This document shows positions 8,299 to 18,835 of a stretch of 64,000 nucleotides of DNA, one piece after another. The stretch comes from Mycolicibacterium elephantis DSM 44368. GTDB lineage: Bacteria; Actinomycetota; Actinomycetes; Mycobacteriales; Mycobacteriaceae. Under the pieces are notes generated by a model that made no database searches, was not told where the DNA came from, and was given only the letters and a program-made list of their open reading frames with translations. Position 1 is the first letter of the stretch, and every line of letters starts with the position of its first letter. The DNA is taken from the NCBI RefSeq assembly GCF_004014805.1, contig NZ_ATDN01000002.1, positions 62,001 to 126,000 of the forward strand, given 5' to 3'. The translations under genes were made by a program, and so were the position numbers.

Positions 8299-8975
8299 CG
8301 CACCACCGCCATCCGCTTTCCGAGCCACCCGAACACCAATCCCAGCGGCAGGGTCAGGATGACGAACCCGGCGGCGAAGATGGTGCCGATCACCAGCAGC
8401 GCCGCCTCGTTCTCGATCATCTCCTTCATCAACAGCGCCGCTTCCGCGACGCCGATCGCCGACGCGATGGTGGTGTTCTTGGTCAACGCGATCAGCACCG
8501 AACCCAACGGGATGATCACCGCCCGAAACGCCTGCGGTAACAGGATGATCCGCAGATTCTGCCCGAACGACAACCCCAGCGACCGGGCCGCCTCAGCCTG
8601 GCCCAGCGGCACGGTGTTCACTCCGGAGCGCAGCGTCTCGCAGACGAAAGAGGCGGTGTAGACCGTCAATCCGAGCACCGCGAGCCGAAAGTTACTGTCC
8701 TCGATCGACGTCAGCGAATTGGGATCCACCAGCGTGATGCCCAGCGTCTGCGATATCCCGAACGAACAGAACAGGATGATCAGCGTCAGCGGGGTGTTGC
8801 GCACCACGTTGACGTAAGTCGCACCGAGCCAGTTCAGCACCGGCACCGGGGCCAGCCGCATCGCGGCCAGCGCCGTGCCGAGCACAAGTGCCCCGACGGC
8901 CGAATAGACCGTCAACTGGATCGTGGTCCAGAACGCCTCGAAGATCTGGGCCTGGTACCTGGTGAAGATCTCCAC
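8295..8975 (-). CDS. gluC: Glutamate/amino-acid ABC transporter permease (GluC-type)
   Basis: 226-aa permease of the HisM/GlnP family. It has an N-terminal RNTPLTLIILFCSFG stretch and the coupling loop CETLRSGVNTVPLGQAEAARSLGL. It starts 15 bp after the gluB stop and overlaps gluD by 4 bp, so gluB-gluC-gluD is a single transcription unit. Together with GluD it forms the heteromeric channel of the importer. Confidence 0.93.
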   Translation of the reverse strand: MEIFTRYQAQIFEAFWTTIQLTVYSAVGALVLGTALAAMRLAPVPVLNWLGATYVNVVRNTPLTLIILFCSFGISQTLGITLVDPNSLTSIEDSNFRLAVLGLTVYTASFVCETLRSGVNTVPLGQAEAARSLGLSFGQNLRIILLPQAFRAVIIPLGSVLIALTKNTTIASAIGVAEAALLMKEMIENEAALLVIGTIFAAGFVILTLPLGLVFGWLGKRMAVVR

Positions 8976-8990
8976 GTGCGGCGAGGTGCG

Positions 8991-9794
8991 CTAGGCCTGG
9001 TCGATCGCCGGCGGTTGGGGAGCCGGCAGGCCCGACGCGCCAAGGTTCTTGTCCCAGGCCGCCTTCCACGCGCCGTCCTGCTCCATCTTCACCAGCGCGT
9101 CGTTGATCTTCGTTTGAAGCTCGGTGTCGCCCTTCTTCAGGCCGATGCCGTAGCGCTCCTCGGAGAAAGTGCCACCCACGAGCTTGAACGTGCCCGGGCT
9201 CTGGGCGGCATAGCCCGCCAGGATCACCTCGTCGGTGGTCACCGCGTCGACCGCGCCGTTCTTCAGCGCCTCGATGCACGCCGAATAAGTGTCGTACTGC
9301 TGCAACTGCACACCCGGATACTTGTCCTTGATGTTCTGCGCCGGAGTCGAACCCGTCACCGAGCACAGTTTCTTGTTGTTCTCCAACGACTCCGCGCCGA
9401 CGATGTCGGTGTTGTCACTGCGCACCAGAAGGCTCTGGCCCGTGATCAGGTACGGCCCTGCGAACGACACCCTCTCCTTGCGGGAGTCGGTGATCGAGTA
9501 CGTCGCCGCGATGTAATCGACCTGACCGTTGGCGATCAGCGTCTCGCGCTGCGCCGACGGGGCTTCCTTCCACTGGATCTGATCCTCGCTGTAACCGAGT
9601 TGCTCGGCGACATACCTGGCGACGTCGACATCGAATCCGGTCATCGAGCCGTCCGGGTTCTTCAGGCCCAGCCCCGGCTGATCGAACTTGGTCCCGATGA
9701 CGATCTTGTCACCACCGCCACCACCGCAGGCCGCCAGCGGCAGCGCTACGGCGAGCACGACGGCCGCGACGACGCGCCTCGGAATGGATCGCAT
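8991..9794 (-). CDS. gluB: Glutamate/polar amino-acid ABC transporter substrate-binding lipoprotein
   Basis: Extracytoplasmic binding protein of the importer, 267 aa, family 3 solute-binding fold. It begins MRSIPRRVV with a lipoprotein signal peptide and lipobox LAAC (about residues 21–24), followed by a Gly run. GTKFDQPGLGLKNPDGSMTGFDVDVARYVAEQLG and the motif FAGPYLITGQSLLVR fit the GluB/GlnH family. The start at 9794 follows the lipoprotein signal; upstream in-frame codons belong to the end of gluA. Ligand specificity for glutamate is inferred from operon type. Confidence 0.93.
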   Translation of the reverse strand: MRSIPRRVVAAVVLAVALPLAACGGGGGDKIVIGTKFDQPGLGLKNPDGSMTGFDVDVARYVAEQLGYSEDQIQWKEAPSAQRETLIANGQVDYIAATYSITDSRKERVSFAGPYLITGQSLLVRSDNTDIVGAESLENNKKLCSVTGSTPAQNIKDKYPGVQLQQYDTYSACIEALKNGAVDAVTTDEVILAGYAAQSPGTFKLVGGTFSEERYGIGLKKGDTELQTKINDALVKMEQDGAWKAAWDKNLGASGLPAPQPPAIDQA

Positions 9795-9810
9795 GGGTGA
9801 ATCCTTTCGA

Positions 9811-10596
9811 CTAGTGGTGCAGGATCTTGCCGAGGAAGTCTTTGGCCCGGTCGCTCTTGGGATCGGTGAAGAACTCCGATGGCGGGGCTGACTCGACGAT
9901 GGCCCCGTCGCACATGAACACCACCCGGTCGGCCGCGCCCCGGGCGAACCCCATCTCATGGGTGACCACCAGCATCGTCATGCCCTCGGCCGCCAGCGAG
10001 GTCATCACGTTGAGCACCTCGTTGATCATCTCGGGGTCCAACGCGCTGGTCGGCTCGTCGAACAGCATCACCTTGGGGTTCATCGCCAACGACCGCGCGA
10101 TGGCCACGCGCTGCTGCTGGCCGCCGGAAAGCTGCGCGGGATACTTGTCGGCCTGGTTGGCCACGCCGACGCGCTCCAGCAGGGCCATCGCCTTCTCGCG
10201 CGCCTCCCCTTTGGACGCCTTACGCACCTTTCGCGGCGCCAGCGTGACGTTCTCCAGGATTGTCTTGTGCGCGAACAGGTTGAACGACTGAAAGACCATG
10301 CCCACGTCGGAGCGCAGCTGGGCCAGTTTGCGGCCTTCTTCCGGAAGCACTTCGCCGTCGATGGCGATGGTGCCCGAATCGATGGACTCCAGCCGGTTGA
10401 TCGTGCGGCACAACGTCGACTTGCCCGAGCCGGACGGCCCCAGCACCACGATCACCTGCCCACGCGCGACCTCCAGATCGATGTCCCTGAGCACATGCAG
10501 GTCGCCGAAGTATTTGTTGACGGACTGCATCGAGATCATCGGCACGTCGGATCGGATCGGATCGACCTCTTTCACATCCGACCCCGTGGATTCCAT
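9811..10596 (-). CDS. gluA: Glutamate/amino-acid ABC transporter ATPase
   Basis: Energy-coupling ATPase. Walker [10 protein letters not shown], the Q-loop [12 protein letters not shown], signature [16 protein letters not shown], Walker [15 protein letters not shown] and the switch histidine in VVTHEMGFA are all present. I chose ATG 10596 (261 aa) because TAAGGT lies 8 nt upstream, a leaderless arrangement. An internal ATG at 10539 would give the more usual 242 aa. First gene of the operon, divergent from miaB. Confidence 0.94.
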   Translation of the reverse strand: MESTGSDVKEVDPIRSDVPMISMQSVNKYFGDLHVLRDIDLEVARGQVIVVLGPSGSGKSTLCRTINRLESIDSGTIAIDGEVLPEEGRKLAQLRSDVGMVFQSFNLFAHKTILENVTLAPRKVRKASKGEAREKAMALLERVGVANQADKYPAQLSGGQQQRVAIARSLAMNPKVMLFDEPTSALDPEMINEVLNVMTSLAAEGMTMLVVTHEMGFARGAADRVVFMCDGAIVESAPPSEFFTDPKSDRAKDFLGKILHH

Positions 10597-10604
10597 GGGT
10601 GCAG

Positions 10605-10610
10605 ACCTTA
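10605..10610 (-). promoter_or_regulatory. -10 element of gluABCD
   Basis: TAAGGT on the minus strand, 8 nt before ATG 10596. It suggests a leaderless operon promoter. Confidence 0.6.
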
Positions 10611-10675
10611 CCGAGGGAAGGCCCAGCATGCCCGGAAGTCGTCAATCCGCCCACGTCGCCGCGCAAGCCGGTCCG

Positions 10676-10681
10676 TACCAT
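10676..10681 (+). promoter_or_regulatory. -10 element of miaB
   Basis: TACCAT, then 6 nt, then GTG at 10688. This decides the start codon of miaB. Confidence 0.65.
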
Positions 10682-10687
10682 GGGGCC

Positions 10688-12238
10688 GTGACTTCGGTGG
10701 TTACCCAACACGCGACGACGGCCACGTCGGCGCGCGCGCACACGTCGGCGTCTCGCCGCGACGTGCGCACCTACCAGGTCCGCACCTACGGATGCCAGAT
10801 GAACGTGCACGACTCGGAGCGGTTGGCGGGCCTGCTGGAAGCGGCCGGATACCGCAGGGCCGCCGCCGACGAGGACGCCGACGTGGTGGTGTTCAACACC
10901 TGTGCGGTGCGGGAGAACGCCGACAACAAGCTGTACGGAAACCTCAGCCATCTCGCGCCGCGCAAGCAGGCCGACCCCGACATGCAGATCGCCGTCGGCG
11001 GATGCCTGGCGCAGAAGGACCGTGACACGGTGCTGCAGCGGGCGCCGTGGGTCGACGTGGTGTTCGGCACGCACAACATCGGGTCGCTGCCCGTGCTGCT
11101 CGAGCGTGCCCGGCACAACAAGGCCGCCCAGGTCGAGATCGTCGAGGCGTTGGAGGAGTTCCCCTCCGCGCTGCCCGCCGCACGCGAATCCGCCTACGCT
11201 GCATGGGTATCGGTGAGCGTGGGCTGCAACAACACCTGCACGTTCTGCATCGTGCCCGCGCTGCGCGGCAAAGAAGTCGACCGCAGGCCCGGCGACGTGC
11301 TCGCCGAGGTGCAGTCGCTGGTGGATCAGGGTGTGCTGGAGGTGACGCTGCTCGGCCAGAACGTCAACGCCTACGGTGTGTCGTTCGCCGACCCTGAACA
11401 ACCGCGTGACCGTGGGGCGTTCGCCAAGTTGCTGCGCGCGTGCGGCCGCATCGACGGCCTGGAACGGGTGCGGTTCACCTCGCCCCACCCGGCCGAGTTC
11501 ACCGACGACGTGATCGAGGCCATGGCGGAGACCGCCAACGTGTGCCCCACGCTGCACATGCCGCTGCAGTCCGGCTCGGATCGTGTGCTGCGGGCGATGC
11601 GCCGCTCCTATCGCGCCGAGCGTTTCCTCGGCATCATCGACCGGGTCCGCGCCGCGATCCCGCACGCGGCGATCACCACCGACATCATCGTGGGTTTTCC
11701 CGGCGAGACCGAGGAGGACTTTCAGGCCACCCTCGACGTGGTGGCGCAGGCCCGGTTCGCCAGCGCGTTCACGTTCCAGTACTCCAAGCGGCCGGGCACG
11801 CCTGCGGCGCAGTTCGCCGATCAGATCCCCAAATCGGTTGTCAGCGAACGCTATCAGCGTCTGATCGAGCTTCAGGAGAAGATCTCGTTGGAGGAGAACC
11901 GGGCGCAGGTGGGCCGCAGCGTCGAGGTGCTGGTCGCCACGGGGGAGGGCCGCAAGGACGCCAGCACCGCGCGGATGTCGGGCCGCGCCCGCGACGGCCG
12001 GCTCGTGCATTTCAATCCGGCCGGCTACGAGATCCGGCCCGGTGACGTGGTCATCACGACGGTCACCGGAGCCGCACCGCACCATCTGATCGCCGATGCG
12101 CCGATCAGCACCCACCGGCGCACGCGCGCCGGTGATGCGCACGCCGCAGGGCGACGGCCCCGCACGGGCGTCGGCCTCGGGATGCCGGGCATCGGCGCGC
12201 CGACGCAACCCGCGACATCGACCGGGTGCGGCCGATGA
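10688..12238 (+). CDS. miaB: tRNA-2-methylthio-N6-dimethylallyladenosine synthase MiaB
   Basis: Radical-SAM methylthiotransferase that adds a methylthio group to i6A37 of tRNA, the adenosine first prenylated by MiaA, encoded downstream in this window. 516 aa from GTG 10688. The N-terminal UPF0004 domain has three cluster cysteines in [14 protein letters not shown] and GGCLAQ. The radical SAM motif is CNNTCTFC (CxxxCxxC), and a C-terminal TRAM domain follows. The tail after TRAM (from about [10 protein letters not shown]) is extra and basic. A 4-bp ATGA overlap joins it to the next gene. Confidence 0.97.
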   Translation: MTSVVTQHATTATSARAHTSASRRDVRTYQVRTYGCQMNVHDSERLAGLLEAAGYRRAAADEDADVVVFNTCAVRENADNKLYGNLSHLAPRKQADPDMQIAVGGCLAQKDRDTVLQRAPWVDVVFGTHNIGSLPVLLERARHNKAAQVEIVEALEEFPSALPAARESAYAAWVSVSVGCNNTCTFCIVPALRGKEVDRRPGDVLAEVQSLVDQGVLEVTLLGQNVNAYGVSFADPEQPRDRGAFAKLLRACGRIDGLERVRFTSPHPAEFTDDVIEAMAETANVCPTLHMPLQSGSDRVLRAMRRSYRAERFLGIIDRVRAAIPHAAITTDIIVGFPGETEEDFQATLDVVAQARFASAFTFQYSKRPGTPAAQFADQIPKSVVSERYQRLIELQEKISLEENRAQVGRSVEVLVATGEGRKDASTARMSGRARDGRLVHFNPAGYEIRPGDVVITTVTGAAPHHLIADAPISTHRRTRAGDAHAAGRRPRTGVGLGMPGIGAPTQPATSTGCGR

Positions 12239-12831
12239 GTACTCCCGACAACGGCAACTTCGATCAGTTCAAGGAGGACATCGAAGCCGCCGAACGCCGC
12301 ATCGCGGGCGAAATCGACCCCGGGCCGCGGGCTTTGGTGATCGCCATCGCGGTCTTCGTGGTGCTGCTGTCCTTCGTGCTGCCGCACACCGGCGGCGCAG
12401 AGGGCTGGGACGTGCTCGCCAGTAGCGACGCCGCGACCGAGGCGGCCGTGTCGCTGCCGTCGCGCGCGTTCATCTGGGTCACCCTGGTGTTCGGGGTCGG
12501 CTTCTCGATGCTGGCGCTGTTGACCCGGCGCTGGGCGCTGGCGTGGGTCGCGCTGGCGGGGTCGTCGGTGGCGTGCGTGCTGGGCATGCTCGCGGTGTGG
12601 TCGCGGCAGACCGCCGCCGAACCGTACCCGGGGCCCGGGATCGGGCTCATCGTCGCGTGGCTGGCGGTGATCGTGTTGACCTACCACTGGGCGCGTGCCG
12701 TCTGGGCCCGCACCGCTGTGCAACTCGCCGCCGAGGAAGCGCGGCGCCAAGAGGCCGCCAGACGGCAGCAGAAAGGCCTGCTGGAGCGGTTCGACGACGA
12801 CGGGAACGGTAACGGCAAGCCGACGAGCTAA
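12235..12831 (+). CDS. Conserved mycobacterial membrane protein (Rv2732c-like)
   Basis: 198 aa with a short hydrophilic N-terminus and four predicted membrane segments (about residues 31–50, 77–95, 99–121 and 133–155). A charged C-terminal coil follows ([16 protein letters not shown]), ending in an acidic, Gly-Asn tail. The function is unknown; position after miaB matches Rv2732c of M. tuberculosis. The start overlaps the miaB stop (ATGA). It may be co-transcribed with the HtrA-like gene 10 bp downstream. Confidence 0.85.
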   Translation: MSTPDNGNFDQFKEDIEAAERRIAGEIDPGPRALVIAIAVFVVLLSFVLPHTGGAEGWDVLASSDAATEAAVSLPSRAFIWVTLVFGVGFSMLALLTRRWALAWVALAGSSVACVLGMLAVWSRQTAAEPYPGPGIGLIVAWLAVIVLTYHWARAVWARTAVQLAAEEARRQEAARRQQKGLLERFDDDGNGNGKPTS

Positions 12832-12841
12832 CGGGGTGGAT

Positions 12842-13882
12842 GTGAAGCGCATCGGTATCGCCGTGACGGGTGCGACTCTGCTCATCGCGGGGTGCGCGGA
12901 TCGGGGCGCTCAACCGCCGGCGGCGTCTCCGCCTCCGCCGAGTCCCGCCGCGACGGCGCCTGCCAGCACGCCAAACGCACCATTCGACATCAGTGTGGGC
13001 TTCGCCGATGTGGTCGAGCGCCTCAGCCCGAGCGTGGTGACCGTGCAGCGCGACGACGGCGCCGGCAGCGGTGTGGTGCTGCGTCCCGACGTGGTCGTGA
13101 CGAACGCGCACGTGGTGGGTCAATCACGCACTGTGACAATACTTTTGGCCGACGGAGAAAGCTCGGCGGGCCAGGTGATCGGCACCGACAGGGTGACCGA
13201 CCTGGCGGTGGTGCGCACCGAGCGCAAGGAACTGCCGGTGCCCGAGTTCCGCACCGACCTGCCGCGCCCGGGGGAGATCGCGGTGGCGATCGGCAGCCCG
13301 TTGGGCTTTCAGAACTCCGTCACCGCCGGCGTCATCTCCGGCCTGCACCGGGACATCCCCGGTTCGGCGGCGCAGACCCAGTCGTTGGTCGATCTGATCC
13401 AGACCGACGCGCCGATCTCGCCGGGAAACTCGGGTGGCGCCCTGCTCGACGCCGGCGGCCGGGTGGTCGGGATCAACGAGGCCTACATTCCGCCCGAGGT
13501 GGGCGCGGTGTCGTTGGGGTTCGCGATCCCCGCGGCCACCGTGCTCGACGTCACCAACCAACTGCTCGCCGACGGCCAGGCCACCCACCCGTATCTGGGT
13601 ATCTCCACCAGCCAGGTCACCCCCGCCATCCAGCGCAGGTTCGGTGTGGACACCGAGCAGGGCGCGTTGGTCGTCGGTGTCGACCCCGGCGCGCCGGCCG
13701 CGGCCGCTGGGCTACGCCCCGGCGACGTGATCGTCGAACTCGCGGGCGAGCCCGTCGAAACCGTCGAGGACCTGCTTTCCGTGTTGCGTCAGACCCAGCC
13801 GGGCGCCGAAGAACCGGTGGTGTTCGTGCGCGGCGGCGACCGCATGGAGACGACGGTGACGATCGGCGCGCGCACCGGCTGA
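12842..13882 (+). CDS. HtrA/DegP-like serine protease lipoprotein with PDZ domain
   Basis: Trypsin-fold envelope protease, 346 aa from GTG 12842 (GTG 12836 is also possible). The signal peptide ends in lipobox IAGC, so the protein is probably lipid-anchored outside the membrane, followed by a Pro/Ala-rich linker. The catalytic triad is His in TNAHVV, Asp in VTDLAVVR and Ser in GNSGGAL. One C-terminal PDZ domain contains GLRPGDVIVELAGEPV. Expected role: envelope protein quality control or regulated proteolysis. A lipoprotein HtrA is less common than membrane-spanning forms. Confidence 0.9.
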   Translation: MKRIGIAVTGATLLIAGCADRGAQPPAASPPPPSPAATAPASTPNAPFDISVGFADVVERLSPSVVTVQRDDGAGSGVVLRPDVVVTNAHVVGQSRTVTILLADGESSAGQVIGTDRVTDLAVVRTERKELPVPEFRTDLPRPGEIAVAIGSPLGFQNSVTAGVISGLHRDIPGSAAQTQSLVDLIQTDAPISPGNSGGALLDAGGRVVGINEAYIPPEVGAVSLGFAIPAATVLDVTNQLLADGQATHPYLGISTSQVTPAIQRRFGVDTEQGALVVGVDPGAPAAAAGLRPGDVIVELAGEPVETVEDLLSVLRQTQPGAEEPVVFVRGGDRMETTVTIGARTG

Positions 13883-13896
13883 GCCGGCGGTAGGTT

Positions 13897-15291
13897 CTAG
13901 CGTCCCTTGCCCAGGGCTTCGGCGGCCGCATCGGCCCACTGGCGCCACTGCTCGGCGTTGGCCCGCGCCTCCGCGGCGTCCTTCTCCCGGCCCGCCGCCG
14001 CGGCCTTCTCCGCCTGGCGCTCGAATTGCTCTGCGCGAGCACGGAATTGGTCGGCGCGGGCCTGGGCCTCGGGGTCCACCCCGCGGGTCGGCGCATCACG
14101 GATCTTCTTCTCCACCGCGCGCAGTCGACGCTCCAGTTCGGCCGCACGCTCGCGGGGCACCTTGCCGATCGCGTCCCATTTCTCGCCGATCGCGCGCAGC
14201 GCGGCCCTGGCGGCGTCGAGGTCGGAGGTGTCGAGCTTCTCCGCCTCGGCCAGCAGCTTCTCCTTGGCCTCGGCGTTGGCGCGGAATTCGGCGTCGCGCT
14301 CGGCCGTCGCGGCGTTGCGTGCGGCGAAGAAGACGTCCTGGGCCGCCTTGAACCGCTGCCAGAGCGCGTCGTCGACGTCCTTGGCCGCCCGTCCGGCGGC
14401 CTTCCACTCGGCGAGCAACTCGCGGAACGCGGCGCTGGTCGGGCCCCAGTCGGTGGAGCTGGACAGTTCCTCGGCGCGCTCACACAGCGCTTCCTTGGCC
14501 TGGCGCGCGCTCGCCCGTTCCCGGTCGAGTTCGGCGAAATGCGATCCGCGCCTGCGGTTGAACGTCTCACGGGCCGCCGAGTAGCGCTTCCACAACGCGT
14601 CGTCGGTCTTGCGGTCCAGCCCCGTGATCGTGCGCCACTCCTCGAGGATTTCGCGCAGCCGGTCGCCGGCGGCCTTCCACTGCGTCGAGTTCGCGGCCAG
14701 ATCCTCGGCCTCGGCGGCCAGCGCCTCCTTGCGGGCGGTCTGGGCGGCGCGGTACTCCTCGCGCCTGGCCTTCTCGGCCTGGGCGGCCTCGTCGGCGTGG
14801 TTGATGATCGCGGACAACCGGGCCGCCAGTGCGTCGACGTCGCCGAGCACATGTGCGGTCGGCAGCGACTCGGCGAGCGCGGTCGCCGCCGCCTTGATCT
14901 TGCGGGCGTCGCCGCTGCCCGACTCCAGCCGGGTCTCCATCAGGGCGACCTCGGTGTGCAGATCATCGAAACGCCGACCGAAATGGGCGAACGCCGCCTC
15001 GGTGTCGCCTGCCTGCCACGACCCGATGATCCGTTCACCCGAGCCCGTGATCAGCCACACCGTGCCGTCGGGGTCGACGCGGCCGAACCGGTGCGGATCG
15101 CTCGCTGGGGGCGCGACCACGGTCGGCGCCGGCCGGCCGGGCCGCGGCCCACCCGGTCGGGCGGTGGGCTTGGGCGGGAGAGAACCCGGGGTGGGTTTGG
15201 GCGGGAGAGAACCCGGCGTGGGTTTGGGCGGGGCAGAACCGGAGGCGGTCTCGGGCGAGGGGGTCTGGCCCCCCGGCTGGCTCGTCGTCAT
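13897..15291 (-). CDS. DUF349 coiled-coil protein (Rv2731-like)
   Basis: 464 aa starting MTTSQPGGQ. The N-terminal region is Pro/Gly-rich and contains three [13 protein letters not shown] repeats. The rest is long, charged, alanine-rich helix with repeated W-containing DUF349 units ([48 protein letters not shown]). The upstream GAGGAAACGGAC spacer fits ribosome binding. The function in mycobacteria is unknown. It is convergent with the HtrA-like gene, 14 bp apart. Confidence 0.85.
   Translation of the reverse strand: MTTSQPGGQTPSPETASGSAPPKPTPGSLPPKPTPGSLPPKPTARPGGPRPGRPAPTVVAPPASDPHRFGRVDPDGTVWLITGSGERIIGSWQAGDTEAAFAHFGRRFDDLHTEVALMETRLESGSGDARKIKAAATALAESLPTAHVLGDVDALAARLSAIINHADEAAQAEKARREEYRAAQTARKEALAAEAEDLAANSTQWKAAGDRLREILEEWRTITGLDRKTDDALWKRYSAARETFNRRRGSHFAELDRERASARQAKEALCERAEELSSSTDWGPTSAAFRELLAEWKAAGRAAKDVDDALWQRFKAAQDVFFAARNAATAERDAEFRANAEAKEKLLAEAEKLDTSDLDAARAALRAIGEKWDAIGKVPRERAAELERRLRAVEKKIRDAPTRGVDPEAQARADQFRARAEQFERQAEKAAAAGREKDAAEARANAEQWRQWADAAAEALGKGR
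15164..15244. repeat. Three 27-bp tandem repeats inside the DUF349 gene
   Basis: Units begin at 15164, 15191 and 15218. The first two are nearly identical and the third is diverged at its end. They encode the PPKPTPGSL repeats of the N-terminal linker. Confidence 0.85.
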
Positions 15292-15448
15292 GTCCGTTTC
15301 CTCGTACCCTCCGCGCGTCACCGCGCACCTGCCGCGCAACGCGGCGCCTCATCGCTTCACCGCTATTCAAACAGGTTGCCGCGCCGCGTGCGCACGGCTT
15401 CGAGATGCACGCTCTAGCCTCTTCTGGACGACAACGACGAGGAGGGCG

Positions 15449-16348
15449 ATGGTCGGCATCAGCGAGCCGAGCGATGTCGCCGCCCTGCTGGCCATCGGCG
15501 CCGCGGTGTTCATCGCGATCGGCGACGTCGTCCACCAGCGTCAAGCCCAGGAGGTGACCGACGAACCGGTCGGTCACACCGAGCTGTTCCTGCGGTTACT
15601 GCGCGATCGCCGGTGGTGGCTGGGCAGCCTGGTGGCCGCCGTCGGGTTCGGCCTGCAGGCCGCCGCGCTGGGTCTGGGTTCGGTGCTTCTGGTGCAGGCG
15701 CTGCTGGTGACCTCGCTGCTGTTCGCGCTGCCGTTGTCGGCGCGGCAGGCACATCGGCGGGTGACCCGCTGGGAGTGGACCTGGGCGGTGCTGCTCGCGG
15801 TCTCCGTTGCGGTCATCATCACCGTCGGCAACCCGACCGCGGGGCACGCCCGCGGATCGGTCGAGGTCTGGACCGCGGTGCTGGCGGTGCTCGGCCCGGC
15901 GCTGGTGCTGTGCGTGGTCGGCGCCAGGGTCCTGACGGGACCCGCGAGCGCGGTGCTGTTAGCCCTGGCCTCCGGTGCGCTGTGGGGGCTGTTCGCGGTG
16001 CTGACCAAGGGCGTCGTCCACCAGCTCGACTTCGGCAGCTGGGCCGGCGTGCTGGCGCTGCTGCGCGCGCCCGAGCTGTATGCGTGGGCGTCGGTGGCCA
16101 TCGCGGGCACCGTGTTGCAGCAGGCGTCGTTTCGGGCCGGCGCGCTGACCGCGTCGCTGCCGACGATGACCGTGGCCGAGCCGGTGGTGGCGTCGGTGCT
16201 CGGCGTCGTCATCCTCGGGGAGTCGTTGCGCCGAGACGACGCCGGCTGGCTGGCCCTGGTCGTCGCCGTCGGCGTCATGGTGGTCGCGACGGCCGCCCTG
16301 GCCCGCGGCGAGGCGGCCAGCGTCGAGCGACCCGCTGTGCCGCATTAG
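15449..16348 (+). CDS. DMT-superfamily membrane transporter
   Basis: 299 aa and about ten membrane helices in two similar halves, the layout of EamA/DMT permeases. The start at 15449 is preceded by GGAGGGCG. After the first helix there is a cytosolic charged loop ([19 protein letters not shown]). The second half ends in [15 protein letters not shown], a stretch typical of the last EamA repeat. The substrate is unknown. Its stop codon TAG forms the start of the next gene's -10 element. Confidence 0.85.
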   Translation: MVGISEPSDVAALLAIGAAVFIAIGDVVHQRQAQEVTDEPVGHTELFLRLLRDRRWWLGSLVAAVGFGLQAAALGLGSVLLVQALLVTSLLFALPLSARQAHRRVTRWEWTWAVLLAVSVAVIITVGNPTAGHARGSVEVWTAVLAVLGPALVLCVVGARVLTGPASAVLLALASGALWGLFAVLTKGVVHQLDFGSWAGVLALLRAPELYAWASVAIAGTVLQQASFRAGALTASLPTMTVAEPVVASVLGVVILGESLRRDDAGWLALVVAVGVMVVATAALARGEAASVERPAVPH

Positions 16349-16351
16349 CGT
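16346..16351 (+). promoter_or_regulatory. -10 element overlapping the DMT transporter stop codon
   Basis: TAGCGT, 6 nt, then GTG 16358. The stop TAG at 16346–16348 supplies the first half. Confidence 0.65.
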
Positions 16352-16357
16352 GGGGGC

Positions 16358-17044
16358 GTGTTGAGCGCGATCGCCATCGTTCCGTCGGCACCGGTCATGG
16401 TTCCGCAACTCGCTGCCGGCGCCGCCGCGGAGCTGGCGGATCTGCGCCAGGCGGCGATCACGGCAGCGGCCGCCCTGCCGACCCGCTGGATCGGGGTCGG
16501 GGTGGACCGCGCCGACGCCGTCGTCGCGCCGCACCGGCCCGGGACCTTCGCCGGCTACGGCGTCGACGTCCGCGTCACGCTGGCCCCCGACGTCGACGGG
16601 GAACCCGCTTGGCTGCCGTTGTGCGGGTTGATCACCGGGTGGCTGCGCGGTCAGGCCAACCCCGACGCGCACGCCGAGGTGCGGGTCTACGCCGAAGACC
16701 TCGGGGTCGACGCCGCGCTGGACCGGGGCCGAGCGCTGCGCGCCGAGATCGACGCCGCAACCGAACCCGTCGGCGTGCTCGTCGTCGCCGACGGCGCGCA
16801 CACGCTGACCCCCAGCGCGCCGGGCGGATACGACCCGGATTCACTGCTCGTTCAGGCCGCGCTCGACGACGCGCTGGCCGGCGGGGACGCCGCCGCCCTG
16901 ACCCGGCTGTCCGACGGCGTCGTCGGGCGGGTCGGCTATCAGGTGCTCGCGGGGCTGGCCGAGCCCGGCCCGGCCACCGCCACCGAGCTGTACCGCGGAG
17001 CGCCCTACGGGGTCGGCTACTTCGCCGGCGTCTGGCACTCATGA
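16358..17044 (+). CDS. Class III extradiol dioxygenase subunit B-like protein (Rv2728c-like)
   Basis: 228 aa, alanine-rich, with [26 protein letters not shown] at the start and [20 protein letters not shown] in the middle. This family has the fold of LigB-type extradiol dioxygenases, but I cannot confirm metal ligands and the activity is unproven. It is a constant neighbour of miaA in actinobacteria and overlaps it by 4 bp (ATGA). GTG 16358 is supported by the leaderless -10. Confidence 0.8.
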   Translation: MLSAIAIVPSAPVMVPQLAAGAAAELADLRQAAITAAAALPTRWIGVGVDRADAVVAPHRPGTFAGYGVDVRVTLAPDVDGEPAWLPLCGLITGWLRGQANPDAHAEVRVYAEDLGVDAALDRGRALRAEIDAATEPVGVLVVADGAHTLTPSAPGGYDPDSLLVQAALDDALAGGDAAALTRLSDGVVGRVGYQVLAGLAEPGPATATELYRGAPYGVGYFAGVWHS

Positions 17045-17949
17045 CGCGACCGATCGCGATCGTCGGCCCGACCGGCACCGGGAAGTCGGACCTGGCGCTC
17101 ACGCTGGCCGAGCGCGTCGGTGGCGAGATCGTGAACGCCGACGCCATGCAGCTGTACCGCGGGATGGACATCGGCACCGCCAAGCTGTCGGTGGCCCAGC
17201 GTCGCGGCATCCCACACCATCAGCTCGACGTGCTCGAGGTGACCGAGACCGCCAGCGTGGCGCGCTACCAGCAGGCCGCGGCCGCCGACGTCGAGGCCAT
17301 CGCGGCCCGCGGTGCGGTGCCGATCGTGGTCGGCGGGTCGATGATGTACGTCCAGTCCCTGCTCGACGACTGGACGTTCCCGGCCACCGACCCGGCGGTG
17401 CGGGCGAAATGGGAACAGCGGCTCGCCGAGGTCGGTGTGGGCGCCCTGCACGCCGAACTGGAGCAGGTGGACCCCGCCGCGGCGGCGTCGATTCTGCCGA
17501 CCGACGGCCGCCGCATCGTGCGGGCGCTGGAGGTGATCGAGCTGACCGGCCAGCCGTTCGCGGCGTCGTTCCCGGAGATCGGCGCACCGCGCTGGGACAC
17601 CGCCATCATCGGATTGGATTGGGACACAGTCGTTCTCGATGAACGCCTGAAACGTCGCACCGACAAGATGTTCGCCGACGGCCTGGTCGACGAGGTGCTG
17701 ACGCTGCTGGGTCGCGGGCTGCGCGACGGCGTCACCGCGTCACGCGCGCTGGGCTACGCCCAGGTCATCGCCGACCTCGACAGCGGCGGCGACGGCACGG
17801 GGGCCCGCGAGCCGACGTTCGTCGGCACCCGCCGCTACGTGCGTCGGCAACGGTCGTGGTTTCGCCGCGACCACCGCATCACCTGGCTCGACGGGGCCGC
17901 GACGGACAACGTCGACGCGGTTCTGCGGGTGTGGCGGCACGTATCCTGA
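17041..17949 (+). CDS. miaA: tRNA dimethylallyltransferase MiaA
   Basis: Transfers the dimethylallyl group from DMAPP to A37 of tRNAs that read UNN codons; its product is the MiaB substrate. 302 aa, P-loop GPTGTGKS at residues 9–16, then [29 protein letters not shown] and [18 protein letters not shown] derives from the pathway that starts with Dxs, also in this window. The last codons contain the -10 element of dapF. Confidence 0.97.
   Translation: MTRPIAIVGPTGTGKSDLALTLAERVGGEIVNADAMQLYRGMDIGTAKLSVAQRRGIPHHQLDVLEVTETASVARYQQAAAADVEAIAARGAVPIVVGGSMMYVQSLLDDWTFPATDPAVRAKWEQRLAEVGVGALHAELEQVDPAAAASILPTDGRRIVRALEVIELTGQPFAASFPEIGAPRWDTAIIGLDWDTVVLDERLKRRTDKMFADGLVDEVLTLLGRGLRDGVTASRALGYAQVIADLDSGGDGTGAREPTFVGTRRYVRRQRSWFRRDHRITWLDGAATDNVDAVLRVWRHVS
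17942..17947 (+). promoter_or_regulatory. -10 element of dapF inside the end of miaA
   Basis: TATCCT, 6 nt, then GTG 17954. The last T is the first base of the miaA stop TGA. dapF may thus have its own leaderless promoter within the operon. Confidence 0.6.
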
Positions 17950-17953
17950 GCTG

Positions 17954-18826
17954 GTGAGGTTCGCCAAGGGGCACGGCACACAGAACGACTTCGTGCTGCT
18001 CGAAGACCCCGACGCCGAGCTGGAGCTGACCCCAGCCGGGGTGACGGCGCTCTGCGACCGCCGCCAGGGTCTGGGCGCCGACGGCGTGCTGCGAGTCACC
18101 AGGGCGGGCGCCGCACAGCGCGCAGGCGTGCTCGACCGGCCACCCGAGGGCGTCGACGCCGACGACTGGTACATGGACTACCGCAACGCCGACGGCTCGA
18201 TCGCGCAGATGTGCGGCAACGGGGTGCGGGTGTTCGCCCACTTCCTGCGCGCCGGCGGGCTGGAGACGCGCGACGAATTCGTCGTCGGCTCGCTGGCCGG
18301 GCCGCGTCCCGTGGTGCTGCACGAGTGGGACGGCACCACCGCGGACGTCACCGTGGAAATGGGCAAGGCCAACCACTTCGGCACGGGGGAGGCGATCGTG
18401 GGGGGCCGGCCGTTCGCGGGCCTGGCGATCGACGTGGGCAACCCCCATCTGGCCTGTGTGGACCCCGATCTGACGCTCGACGAGTTGTCCGCCCTCGATG
18501 TCGCGGCGCCCGTGTCCTTCGACAGCGCACAGTTCCCCGAAGGGGTGAACGTCGAGGTGTTGACCGCACCGGTCGATGGGACGATCTCGATGCGCGTGCA
18601 CGAACGCGGCGTCGGCGAAACCCGTTCCTGCGGCACCGGAACCGTCGCGGCCGCCGTCGCCGCGCTGGCGTTCTCCGGCGCCACCACCGGGACACTGCGC
18701 GTGCGCATCCCCGGCGGCGAGGTGACCGTCACCGTCACCGACACCAGCAGTTACCTGCGCGGTCCGTCGGTGCTGGTGGCCCACGGTGAGATTTCGGGGG
18801 AATGGTGGCGCGCGTCGCAACGTTAA
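17954..18826 (+). CDS. dapF: Diaminopimelate epimerase DapF
   Basis: Converts LL- to meso-diaminopimelate for lysine and peptidoglycan cross-links. 290 aa. The two catalytic cysteines are C87 in MCGNGVR and C226 in RSCGTGT. The N-terminus [15 protein letters not shown] is typical. It lies 4 bp after miaA and is followed directly by hflX. Unlike many homologues it has a short insert near residues 48–71 ([20 protein letters not shown]). Confidence 0.97.
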   Translation: MRFAKGHGTQNDFVLLEDPDAELELTPAGVTALCDRRQGLGADGVLRVTRAGAAQRAGVLDRPPEGVDADDWYMDYRNADGSIAQMCGNGVRVFAHFLRAGGLETRDEFVVGSLAGPRPVVLHEWDGTTADVTVEMGKANHFGTGEAIVGGRPFAGLAIDVGNPHLACVDPDLTLDELSALDVAAPVSFDSAQFPEGVNVEVLTAPVDGTISMRVHERGVGETRSCGTGTVAAAVAALAFSGATTGTLRVRIPGGEVTVTVTDTSSYLRGPSVLVAHGEISGEWWRASQR

Positions 18827-18835
18827 TTGAGGTGC

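Noticed and set aside
10220..12208. 662-codon minus-strand open frame opposite miaB
   Set aside because: Antisense of the radical-SAM coding sequence; no start signal or protein motif.
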